Shown here: positions 1-6,767 of the stretch, in pieces
Numbering within the stretch: the first letter of the stretch is position 1
How the letters are laid out: each line of letters starts with the position of its first letter
Origin: Acholeplasmataceae bacterium
Lineage (GTDB): Bacteria > Bacillota_I > Bacilli_A > ML615J-28 > CAG-698
Direction of reading: 5' to 3'
Assembly (NCBI GenBank): GCA_012839485.1
Contig: DUNF01000100.1
Span: forward strand, 1-12,900
Length of the DNA: 12,900 bases
The notes under the pieces: model-generated
Database searches by the model: none
What the model was told of the DNA's origin: nothing
The model's input: the letters and a program-made list of their open reading frames with translations, nothing else
Translations under genes and position numbers: made by a program

Positions 1-224
1 ATTCTAAACGCCTTTAATTGATCCTCTGGTACATAAGCTTCTTTTTCTTTTCGCTTAATTTCTTTTGCTCTTTCGATTTCAGATAAATCTGCGCTTTTTT
101 CTAAAGCTAATTGTTCAGCTTTTGCCTTTTGTTTATGTTTACTTACTAGATAAACAATTAAGTAACCAATTCCAAATAGCGCCGCTAAACCTAATAATAT
201 TAATAAAATTTCTTTAAAACCCAT
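1..224 (-). CDS. N-terminal part of a membrane protein, third gene of the ABC operon (partial)
   Basis: The start is ATG at 224, with an AGGAGGT ribosome site (230-236) that overlaps the TAG stop of the preceding permease. The frame is open to the window edge, giving about 74 residues. The visible part has one strong hydrophobic segment (about residues 5-27, beginning MGFKEILLILLG), then a highly charged, Lys/Glu-rich stretch with helical character (about 29-65). The tight spacing behind the ATPase and MalF-type permease places it in the same operon. By operon convention the expected product is the partner MalG/UgpE-type permease. If so, it carries an extra N-terminal membrane helix and cytoplasmic linker not usual in that family. 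No family motif is visible in this fragment, so an accessory membrane protein is equally possible. Confidence 0.7.
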   Translation of the reverse strand, partial: MGFKEILLILLGLAALFGIGYLIVYLVSKHKQKAKAEQLALEKSADLSEIERAKEIKRKEKEAYVPEDQLKAFR

Positions 225-234
225 TTAGCACCTC

Positions 235-1140
235 CTAGTAATGTACCCTTGATTTACTTACCCATCTTTGAATAAGTGTAATCAATAGAATAATTACGAA
301 TAGAATTACAGATCCTGCTGATGCTGCACCAAACGGTGTTCCAGCTTCCCATAATTTATTGTAAATGTAACCAACAACTGTAATTAACATGTTGTTTGGA
401 CCAAACGAGTTACTTGCACCAGCTCCTTTACCAAATAGGGAAATTACACTAGTGTACACTTTGAACGCTCCGATAAACGAAGTGATTGTTGTATATAAAA
501 TCATTGGTGACAATAAAGGAATAGTTATTTTTCTAAAAATACGCCATTTAGATGCGCCATCAATTGCGGCAGCTTGATAATACTGCTTATCAATATTCTG
601 TAAACCAGAAAGCAAAACAATAATCTTAAAGGCAAGTCCGTTCCAAATTGTATAAACCATTAAAACGAAGAACGCCCTCCAATATGTTGTTTCCGCTCCT
701 AACCAGTCAACCGCACCTAAATTAAAGATTGAGTTAAATAAACCAAAATCTTTATGGAAAACTGTGTTGAATACTAAACCCAAAGCAATTGTGTTAGTAA
801 CATAAGGTAAGAAGAAGATTGTTTGGAAAAATCCTCTTAATCTTTCAATTGAATTCAAAGCAACTGCGATTAAAATACTTACAACAACAGTTATTGGCAC
901 TGAGACAACAACCATTAATAAAGTATTCTTTAGTGATGTCATAAATCTAGGATCACTAAATACAGTAATAAAGTTCTGAATTCCTAACCCATCATCAGTT
1001 CCCCTTAAAAATTGGTAGTTATTCCTAAACGCCATTATAAAGGTGTTAACTATTGGATAGAAAGTAAACACAGCCATTATAAGTAAAGTAGGACCTAAGG
1101 CTATTGCTGCTTTCCAACCATCTTTTTTCCATTCAAGCAT
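235..1140 (-). CDS. Sugar-type ABC transporter permease (MalF/UgpA-like)
   Basis: This 301-residue protein is one of the two integral-membrane subunits expected in a carbohydrate (CUT1-type) ABC importer. About six membrane segments can be seen, near residues 10-33, 71-95, 104-128, 153-180, 207-228 and 268-292. The cytoplasmic EAA loop that docks to the ATPase lies at about 187-212, with QAAAIDGA (189-196), the conserved glycine and the ITIPLLSP end. The first residue of the usual EAA is Gln here. The ATG at 1138-1140 is 1 nt after the ATPase stop, and only a weak GGAGA (about 14 nt upstream) precedes it, so translation is probably coupled. The length is typical of UgpA-like permeases that lack the long MalF N-terminus. 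The substrate cannot be told from sequence, and no binding protein is visible. Confidence 0.9.
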   Translation of the reverse strand: MLEWKKDGWKAAIALGPTLLIMAVFTFYPIVNTFIMAFRNNYQFLRGTDDGLGIQNFITVFSDPRFMTSLKNTLLMVVVSVPITVVVSILIAVALNSIERLRGFFQTIFFLPYVTNTIALGLVFNTVFHKDFGLFNSIFNLGAVDWLGAETTYWRAFFVLMVYTIWNGLAFKIIVLLSGLQNIDKQYYQAAAIDGASKWRIFRKITIPLLSPMILYTTITSFIGAFKVYTSVISLFGKGAGASNSFGPNNMLITVVGYIYNKLWEAGTPFGAASAGSVILFVIILLITLIQRWVSKSRVHY

Positions 1141-1141
1141 C

Positions 1142-2359
1142 TTAGATTAATCTTTCTCCAGTTTCCGCGTTAAATACAAAGTAGGAAGTATAGTTAAACC
1201 TGATCTTGTGTCCTACCTCCAAGTCTTTAATAGTTTGAGCTGATACTAATGCTTTAAATGTACGACTAGCATCCTCAATTGAAGCAATCACCATTGTATC
1301 TTTACCAATGTGTTCTAAGAATTCGATTTCTGCTTCTAATCTTCCTTTTGGATCTACTTGGAAAAACTCGGCTCTAATACCTAGATGAATCGGTTGATCC
1401 TCTAAGTTTACCTTTTCTAAAACTCTACCATTTACGATAAGTTTGCCATCTTCAATTTTACCATCAATCATATTGATTGGAGGGTTTCCTAAGAACCTTG
1501 CTACAAACTCATCAACTGGTTCGTTATAAACATGTTGTGGCTTGTCTTTTTGGTGTAAAACGCCATCTTTCATAACTACAATCTCATCTGAAATACTCAT
1601 TGCTTCTTCTTGGTCGTGAGTTACAAAGATTGTAGTAATACCAGTTTCTCTTTGAATTCTTCTAATCTCTTCACGCATTTGCATTCTTAAACGCGCATCT
1701 AAGTTAGAAAGTGGTTCATCAAGAAGTAATACTCTTGGCATTTTAACTAAAGCTCTTGCGATAGCAACTCTTTGTTGCTGACCCCCAGATAATTGATTTG
1801 GTTTACGGTTCATTAAATCACCAATTTGAACAAGCTCAGCCATGTATTGCGCTCTTTTTTCGGCTTCTTCTTTTGGAACTTGCATGTTCTCTAATGGGAA
1901 TAAAATGTTTTGTCTTACTGTCATGTGAGGATATAGAGAGTAGTTTTGGAAAACTAAACCAATCCCTCTTTGTTCTGGCGGTAAATCAGTAACATCATCT
2001 TCTCCAAAATAGATTCTTCCCGCTGTTGGTTTGTGTAAACCTGAAATCATGTAAAGTGTTGTTGATTTTCCACAACCTGAAGGTCCTAATAACCCAACTA
2101 ACTTGCCTGCTGGAATTGTTACATCAAAATTGTCAACAGCAACAGTAATTCTGTTCGTCTTCTTTTCTACGAATTCCTTAGTTAGTCCCTCTAGCCTAAT
2201 TTCAACTCCCATGTTTTGCATGTCTTTTTTGATTGCTTCCGCATCAAAACTAGACATTTCTTCTCCAGATTCTAATTCGCTTACTGCTTCTTTAGAATCT
2301 GCTACTGGGGGTTTTTCCTTTTTCTTAAACAGTTCTTTAATTTTGTCAAAAAATCCCAT
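1142..2359 (-). CDS. Sugar-type ABC transporter ATPase (MalK/UgpC/MsmX-like) with N-terminal extension
   Basis: This 405-residue cytoplasmic protein should hydrolyse ATP to power the permease encoded just downstream. The nucleotide-binding motifs appear in order: Walker A GPSGCGKST (92-100), Q-loop Gln138, signature LSGGQQQR (180-187), Walker B LLLDEP (201-206), D-loop SNLDA and switch His238. After about 285 comes a regulatory/TOBE-like domain that includes GIRAE (317-321), as in MalK/UgpC. The odd part is the start. Family members normally begin at the strand that here is residues 52-60 (VEIRLEGLT). This protein has about 50 extra residues: a basic amphipathic stretch (MGFFDKIKELFKKKEK) and then an acidic Ser/Glu-rich linker. 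The ATG at 2359 has a good AGGAGAG site, and no better-placed internal start was noticed, so the extension is likely real. Expression probably depends on read-through of the leader terminator at 2385-2416. Confidence 0.93.
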   Translation of the reverse strand: MGFFDKIKELFKKKEKPPVADSKEAVSELESGEEMSSFDAEAIKKDMQNMGVEIRLEGLTKEFVEKKTNRITVAVDNFDVTIPAGKLVGLLGPSGCGKSTTLYMISGLHKPTAGRIYFGEDDVTDLPPEQRGIGLVFQNYSLYPHMTVRQNILFPLENMQVPKEEAEKRAQYMAELVQIGDLMNRKPNQLSGGQQQRVAIARALVKMPRVLLLDEPLSNLDARLRMQMREEIRRIQRETGITTIFVTHDQEEAMSISDEIVVMKDGVLHQKDKPQHVYNEPVDEFVARFLGNPPINMIDGKIEDGKLIVNGRVLEKVNLEDQPIHLGIRAEFFQVDPKGRLEAEIEFLEHIGKDTMVIASIEDASRTFKALVSAQTIKDLEVGHKIRFNYTSYFVFNAETGERLI

Positions 2360-2384
2360 ATCATCTCTCCTATTTTTTTGTATT

Positions 2385-2416
2385 AAAAAAGTCCACTTAA
2401 TCTAAAAAGTGGACTT
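2385..2416 (-). terminator. Intrinsic terminator/attenuator in the leader of the ABC operon
   Basis: There is a perfect 10-bp stem (AAGTCCACTT at 2416-2407 pairing with AAGTGGACTT at 2398-2389) with an 8-nt loop. On the minus strand a T run (2390-2385) follows the stem, so it terminates minus-strand transcription only. It lies 26 nt before the ATPase start and downstream of the promoter at 2536-2564. Its 5' arm is made of codons 34-37 of the small ORF, and that ORF's stop codon lies in the loop. Confidence 0.8.
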
Positions 2417-2515
2417 AGTTATGTTAAAATATGGCACATTAACGCCAAAAGTAGTACTAACTAGCGTAGTACCCAAAGAGTTCATATTCATAATAGCTTG
2501 CTTAAACAAATTCAT
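2402..2515 (-). CDS. 37-codon small ORF, candidate leader peptide
   Basis: A short frame runs from ATG at 2515 to TAG at 2404-2402 and encodes 37 residues starting MNLFKQAIMNMNSLG. It is preceded by AAAGGAG (2530-2524) with 8 nt spacing, a better ribosome site than that of several full genes here. Its own promoter lies immediately upstream. The peptide is rich in Thr (two TT pairs), Asn and hydrophobic residues and has no motif I recognise. Its last four codons form the 5' arm of the terminator that precedes the ABC ATPase gene, and its stop codon sits in the hairpin loop. That arrangement suggests a regulatory leader peptide rather than a protein with an independent role. A secreted or membrane-active micropeptide cannot be excluded. 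Confidence 0.6.
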   Translation of the reverse strand: MNLFKQAIMNMNSLGTTLVSTTFGVNVPYFNITKSTF

Positions 2516-2535
2516 GAAATACGCTCCTTTCATAT

Positions 2536-2564
2536 ATTATACTACATTTTCCTTTTTCCTTCAA
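2536..2564 (-). promoter_or_regulatory. Sigma-A-type promoter inside the 3' end of recR
   Basis: On the minus strand there is TTGAAG (2564-2559), a 17-nt spacer and a perfect TATAAT (2541-2536). Transcription would begin near 2529, which leaves a leader of about 14 nt carrying the ribosome site of the small ORF. No other convincing promoter was seen ahead of the ABC ATPase, so this probably drives the transporter operon through the leader terminator. Confidence 0.65.
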
Positions 2565-3135
2565 GTGCTTTAATCAATGTTGTTTCATTTGCATATTCGA
2601 TATTAGTACCTGCTGGAAGGCCATAACCTATTCTATAAACATCTAATTCATCTTTCAATAAATTGTTAATATAGTAGGCAGTCATTTCTCCATCTAATGT
2701 TGGGTTTGTAGATATAATAACTTCAGTAATTCCTTCATCTTTAATTCTTTGTTTTAAATTACCTAAGTTAATATCATCCGGACCAATACCATTTAAAGCT
2801 GAAATTACACCATTTAAAATATGGTATCTACCATGATATTGGCCTGTGGCTTCAATACTAACCATATCTTTATTGTTTTCTAAAATCATTAGTTGTTTTG
2901 TTCTTGTATAATCTTTGCACACAAAACAAAAATCTTGATCAGTTAAAATACCACAATTCTTACAAGGATGAACTTCTTCTAAAGCTTTAAGCAAATTACT
3001 AGAAAGATTCTTAACATCTTCCTTATTTGCTCCAAGTAAGATATGTAAAGCAAGTCTTTCTGCTGTTTTTGGTCCTATCCCCGGAAGCTTCTTAAAACTT
3101 AAAATTAATTCCTCTAAAGCTTTTGGATACTTCAA
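2542..3135 (-). CDS. recR: Recombination mediator protein RecR
   Basis: This 197-residue RecR acts with RecO (and RecF) to load RecA on single-stranded DNA during gap repair. In order it shows a helix-hairpin-helix motif KLPGIGPKTAERLA (16-29), a four-cysteine zinc finger (C58, C61, C70, C73), a Toprim domain (from about 80, with E86 and TNPTLDGE at 143-150), YHGRYHILNG (100-109) and a C-terminal RIGYGLPAG...EYANETTLIKALEG block. The length is normal (about 198). The start is TTG, 2 nt after the yaaK stop. It gives the usual RecR N-terminus (MKYPKALEELI) but has only a weak ribosome site, which suggests coupling to yaaK translation. The end of the gene also carries the promoter of the next transcription unit. 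Confidence 0.96.
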   Translation of the reverse strand: MKYPKALEELILSFKKLPGIGPKTAERLALHILLGANKEDVKNLSSNLLKALEEVHPCKNCGILTDQDFCFVCKDYTRTKQLMILENNKDMVSIEATGQYHGRYHILNGVISALNGIGPDDINLGNLKQRIKDEGITEVIISTNPTLDGEMTAYYINNLLKDELDVYRIGYGLPAGTNIEYANETTLIKALEGKRKM

Positions 3136-3137
3136 AT

Positions 3138-3446
3138 TTAAAACCCGCCATATCCTAGCATACTTTGATATTTTCTCATCTTCTCTTCAGTAAATTTATC
3201 AATGTCGTCAATTGCAATCTGACAAGCAGCTACAATCATATCACTTAACATCTCAAAATCATCACTATTATGAGCTTCAAAAGAAGGGTCAATATCAACT
3301 TTTACTAATTTCTTATTGCCTAACATTTCGATAGTTACAACACCACCTGCAGAAGCAGTAAATAAAGTTGCTTCAATCTGGCGTTGTGTTTCCACCATTT
3401 CGTCTTGAAGTTGTTTAAGTTTTTTCATTAATGCTTGTTGGTTCAT
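3138..3446 (-). CDS. yaaK: YbaB/EbfC family nucleoid-associated DNA-binding protein
   Basis: This small 102-residue protein of the YbaB/EbfC family forms dimers that bind DNA and is nearly always encoded between dnaX and recR. The N-terminal half is a long amphipathic helix (about 3-28, LMKKLKQLQDEMVETQRQIE). The conserved core follows: GGVVTIEMLGNKKLVKVDID (34-53), the LSDMIVAACQIAID helix and a glycine-rich end (MLGYGGF). The ATG at 3446 is 1 nt after the dnaX stop. Its GGAGG site lies within the last codons of dnaX, so the three genes form one operon. Length and position are typical of the family. The precise role (chromosome organisation or RecR-related repair) is not settled by sequence. 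Confidence 0.93.
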   Translation of the reverse strand: MNQQALMKKLKQLQDEMVETQRQIEATLFTASAGGVVTIEMLGNKKLVKVDIDPSFEAHNSDDFEMLSDMIVAACQIAIDDIDKFTEEKMRKYQSMLGYGGF

Positions 3447-3447
3447 A

Positions 3448-6400
3448 TTATTCCTCCGTCTTCACAATTCCTGGACCAAATATATCTGTCAATTCTTCAG
3501 TAATTGATTTTTCTTTTTGATTAGATATGTTTTTTAAATAAGGGTTTCTAACCGGAGATAGTTTTTTAGGAATTGATCCCATTAAATAATACCCAGCAAA
3601 TTCTTCCCTTTTCTCGCTAAAATCAGATTCAGGTAAAGCCATATAGTTATAGAAATCTCCTAACTTATCTTCAATAATGCTAAGAGCTCTTCTTCTAGTT
3701 TTTTTATCCATAATTTGATTACAAACCATCGGGCTTTCATAAACTAAAATTATTTCTTTTTTACCTACCGCTCGAACATCTCCTTGTTTTAATAAATTCG
3801 CAACAGAAACATCTTGAGGCAAAACACTTTCCCCTAAATGGGGCCAAATTTCTGCTATTCTACGTTTATCATCTCTTGCTTCTTTGCCTAAAGCATCAAT
3901 CATAATTCTTAAGATAATATCTTCAGAATAGTTTTCATATGCTTCTTCTTCACTAAAATCTTTTTTAGCAACACCTTTTGGTTCTACCTCCGACTCAAAA
4001 GCCTTATGCTCTACTGAAGTTGGTTTTGAATCTACAAGATCAATTAAATCAGCTAAACTTTCTACACTTTTAACTTCTACACGAGCCTCTTGAACTGGCT
4101 CTTTTTCTTGAAGTTCTTCTGTTTCAACTTTTGGTGTTTCTAAACCCATCGATTTTTGTTCATAATAATCATCTTTAGATTGTTTCTTTACGATTGTTGA
4201 ATGAATGCTATGAACAACAATGCCATCATCAGTTGCATATGTTTCTTTTTTATTTTCTTTAGGTTTTTCTTCTTGCTTTGCATTAAATAAATTATAAACT
4301 TCTTTATCTAATGCTTTGTTCTTGTCTTTATCTACTGAATAAGCAGCATCAGTTATATCATATTGTTCTTTTGCTTTCTCGTGTTTATAAATATAACCTT
4401 CAGAGATTTTCCCAGGTTTAGCATCTGGTTGATATTTTAAACGATAACTAACAGAAGCTTTATCTATTTCTGCATCTCCATAGACATCTTCATCTTCTGC
4501 TTCTTCAACTTCTATTGCTTCTATCGTTGCATCATCCATGTTTTCTGGTTCATCTTCGTCTTGTTCTTCTGATTCTAATTCATTTTCTTCTTGTTCTAAA
4601 TCTTCTTCTCTAGAATCTTCTAATTCAAGATCTTCTTCTAAAACCTCGTCTTGTTTGATATCTTCTTTTGTTTCTTGGTCTTCTTTACCAATAACACCAA
4701 AATTGAAATCTTGTTCGTCTCTATTTTCAAATTCAGAAACTGTAATAACTTCATCGCCAAAAAACATAATTTGGTTATCAGCTACTTTTTTACTCAATCT
4801 CTTTGGTTTGCGTTTTTCCTCAGATTCAAAATAGTTTTCAGCACTTAAACGATAAACTTGTTCTTCCATTAAACGAACTCGTTTTTCAATATCTGCAAGT
4901 TCTACTGTTGATGTTTCATTATAATTAGATATCTTCTCTTCTGGTTTTGCCTCTTCTAAAGCTTCAATTCTTGCAATTAACATATCTAATTCTTCGTTTT
5001 CTTGAGATTGGTTTTGCCTTAAAAGCTTATTTACTTTTTCAGAGATTTCCTCTACATTTACTGAAGATGAAACTGACTTTAAATTTTTGATTTGATTTTC
5101 AATTTCTTCGATTCTCTCTAAAAGTTTCGAATCAACTTCGCTATTAACAACAGCTGGTCCGCTTGCTTCAAATTTCTTGCCATCAATTTTAGATTCAATA
5201 ATTTTCAATCTTCCTTCTAAATATGATGGATTTAAAGTTGCTAGATCATTTCGTAATGCTTTGATTTCTTTTTCGTAGTTATTTAATTTAGTGTTTACTG
5301 ATCTTACATCTTCAACATCTAAAGTATTAGCTGTTTTTCTTTCTAACGCTTCTACTTTATTTTTTAAAATTGGTAATTCCAATTTACTCAACTCGCCAGT
5401 AATTCTAATAAGATTTCTTTCTAAGTTTTGAACCGAAGCGCTACTTCCGCCAGTTCCGCCACCATTTTCTTCTATTCTAGTTTCAAGTTCGTTTAAACGA
5501 CGAATTATATCTAAATCTTCACTAGATGCATTAATCATTTTAATAATTGCAACTTCTAAGAAAATTAATGGATTAGCAGAATACTTAATCTTGTTTTGAG
5601 TATCACTTAAGATATCTACATAATAGAAAATCTTGTTATTTTCTAAAATTTTTGCCAATTCTTTAAATTGTTCTTTTTGGAAAATGTATTTTTCATTTTT
5701 TTCGTGTTGAAAAGATTTGTATACTAAAATGTCACGATATAAACTAATTAATGAAGTTACCATTTTCAAAGTTTCTTTACCTAAGTTATAAAGTTCGGTA
5801 ATAGCTTTTAATGCCTTTTCAATTTCTTTATCTTCAATATGTTGAGCAATTTCTAGTAATTTATCATAACTTAAATTACCAGTGATATCATTAACTATTT
5901 CCAAAGTTATCGTTTCTTCAACTAAAGCAATTGCTTGATCTAAGAAACTTAAAGCATCACGAAGTGCTCCTTCAGCACTTTCAGCTAAAGCGATAGCTGC
6001 TTCGTCTTCAATATTTGTGTTTTCTTGCTCACAAACATATTTAATATGTTTATAAATATCTGAAATAGCAATTGGTCTAAAATCAAATCTTTGACAACGA
6101 GATAAAATAGTTGGTAATACGCGATTTGGTTCTGTTGTTGCTAGAATAAAAATCGCATGTGCTGGCGGTTCTTCTAATGTTTTTAATAATGCATTAAATG
6201 CACTACCACTTAACATATGAACCTCATCAATAATATAGATTTTATATTTAGCTCCACTTGGTAAAAACTTAACCTTTTCTCTAATGTCTCTAATTTGTTC
6301 TACACCGTTATTACTTGCAGCATCAATTTCAATAACATCTGGACTTGAAGAGATGGCAATTTCTGTACAAGATGTACATTTTAAGCAAGGTTCGCCCGTT

Positions 6401-6609
6401 TCTTCGTTAATATCATGGCAGTTTAAAGCCTTCGCAAAAATTCTTGCGATTGAAGTTTTACCAGTTCCTCTTGGCCCACTAAATAAATAAGCGTGAGAGA
6501 TTTTTCCTGTAATTATTGAGTTTTGTAACGTCTTGACAATAATGTCTTGACCAATAACTTCTGAGAATTTTTGAGGACGATATGTCCTATATAGTGCTTT
6601 ATATCCCAT
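3448..6609 (-). CDS. dnaX: DNA polymerase III tau subunit (DnaX) with a long central insertion
   Basis: This is the clamp-loader ATPase that loads the beta clamp and holds the replicase together. Residues 1-360 are a standard DnaX AAA+/collar part: GYKALYRTYRPQKF (2-15), Walker A GPRGTGKTS (45-53), a zinc-binding Cys set (C64, C75, C78, C81), Walker B YIIDE (125-129), the SRC arginine finger (170-172) and sensor 2 Arg217. A Gly/Ser linker (about 383-391) leads into heptad-rich coiled coil (to about 600) and then an extremely Glu/Asp-rich segment (about 610-718). A further low-complexity charged stretch (to about 885) precedes a conserved tau-like C-terminus (886-1053, containing EIWPHLGESVLP). 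At 1053 residues it is nearly twice a usual Gram-positive DnaX (about 560-600). ATG at 6609 is chosen because GAGGAG (6619-6624) is 9 nt away. The TTG at 6618 abuts that site and would add three non-family residues. Confidence 0.95.
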   Translation of the reverse strand: MGYKALYRTYRPQKFSEVIGQDIIVKTLQNSIITGKISHAYLFSGPRGTGKTSIARIFAKALNCHDINEETGEPCLKCTSCTEIAISSSPDVIEIDAASNNGVEQIRDIREKVKFLPSGAKYKIYIIDEVHMLSGSAFNALLKTLEEPPAHAIFILATTEPNRVLPTILSRCQRFDFRPIAISDIYKHIKYVCEQENTNIEDEAAIALAESAEGALRDALSFLDQAIALVEETITLEIVNDITGNLSYDKLLEIAQHIEDKEIEKALKAITELYNLGKETLKMVTSLISLYRDILVYKSFQHEKNEKYIFQKEQFKELAKILENNKIFYYVDILSDTQNKIKYSANPLIFLEVAIIKMINASSEDLDIIRRLNELETRIEENGGGTGGSSASVQNLERNLIRITGELSKLELPILKNKVEALERKTANTLDVEDVRSVNTKLNNYEKEIKALRNDLATLNPSYLEGRLKIIESKIDGKKFEASGPAVVNSEVDSKLLERIEEIENQIKNLKSVSSSVNVEEISEKVNKLLRQNQSQENEELDMLIARIEALEEAKPEEKISNYNETSTVELADIEKRVRLMEEQVYRLSAENYFESEEKRKPKRLSKKVADNQIMFFGDEVITVSEFENRDEQDFNFGVIGKEDQETKEDIKQDEVLEEDLELEDSREEDLEQEENELESEEQDEDEPENMDDATIEAIEVEEAEDEDVYGDAEIDKASVSYRLKYQPDAKPGKISEGYIYKHEKAKEQYDITDAAYSVDKDKNKALDKEVYNLFNAKQEEKPKENKKETYATDDGIVVHSIHSTIVKKQSKDDYYEQKSMGLETPKVETEELQEKEPVQEARVEVKSVESLADLIDLVDSKPTSVEHKAFESEVEPKGVAKKDFSEEEAYENYSEDIILRIMIDALGKEARDDKRRIAEIWPHLGESVLPQDVSVANLLKQGDVRAVGKKEIILVYESPMVCNQIMDKKTRRRALSIIEDKLGDFYNYMALPESDFSEKREEFAGYYLMGSIPKKLSPVRNPYLKNISNQKEKSITEELTDIFGPGIVKTEE

Positions 6610-6635
6610 AAATACCAACTCCTCGTGCGTATATT

Positions 6636-6644
6636 ATTATATCA
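6636..6644 (-). promoter_or_regulatory. Extended -10 promoter of the dnaX-yaaK-recR operon
   Basis: The minus strand reads TGATATAAT, an extended -10 (TGn-TATAAT), with start near 6629 and a short leader carrying GAGGAG. The -35 region is poor (TTTAAA at 17 nt spacing), which extended -10 promoters tolerate. The surrounding 17 bp recur upstream of the gene at 9682-10419. Confidence 0.6.
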
Positions 6645-6712
6645 TAAAAACCCGCTTTTTTAAATAGTTTTCTTAAAGAAGTTTTATTTTTCAAAAGCTG
6701 GTTTTGCTGTCC

Positions 6713-6741
6713 TTGTTTTTATACAAATTTTATTGTATAAT
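6713..6741 (+). promoter_or_regulatory. Promoter of the chromate-transporter gene pair
   Basis: TTGTTT (6713-6718), a 17-nt spacer and a perfect TATAAT (6736-6741) lie 26 nt before the GTG start at 6768. The predicted start is near 6748. The promoter is divergent from the dnaX promoter in the same 158-bp gap, and its spacer and -10 are covered by an inverted repeat. The rest of the gap (about 6645-6712) shows no gene or RNA that I can support. Confidence 0.55.
6719..6740. promoter_or_regulatory. Perfect 8-bp inverted repeat, possible operator
   Basis: TTATACAA (6719-6726) and TTGTATAA (6733-6740) are exact reverse complements separated by 6 nt. The dyad starts right after the -35 and covers the spacer and five of the six -10 bases, a place where a repressor or a MerR-type regulator could act. 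AT-rich DNA gives such dyads by chance, so this is tentative. Confidence 0.35.
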
Positions 6742-6767
6742 TAAAAAATAGCGGAGGTGATGCAAAA

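Noticed and set aside
4785..4791. AAAAAAG on the dnaX coding strand, like the E. coli tau/gamma frameshift site (also 3960-3966)
   Set aside because: In both places the frame reads AAA AAA G, not A AAA AAG, and I saw no clear downstream hairpin, so a programmed -1 shift producing gamma is not supported.
4538..4834. Serine-rich plus-strand frames opposite dnaX (also 2103-2405 opposite the ATPase)
   Set aside because: They are antisense images of Glu/Asp/Lys-rich codons with no ribosome site or family resemblance.
6610..6618. Upstream TTG at 6618 as the start of dnaX
   Set aside because: It directly abuts the GAGGAG ribosome site with no spacing. The ATG at 6609 has 9 nt spacing and gives the usual DnaX N-terminus.
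6645..6712. Possible signal-recognition-particle RNA upstream of dnaX, as in Bacillus
   Set aside because: The conserved SRP RNA domain IV sequence and long hairpin are absent from this short AT-rich stretch.
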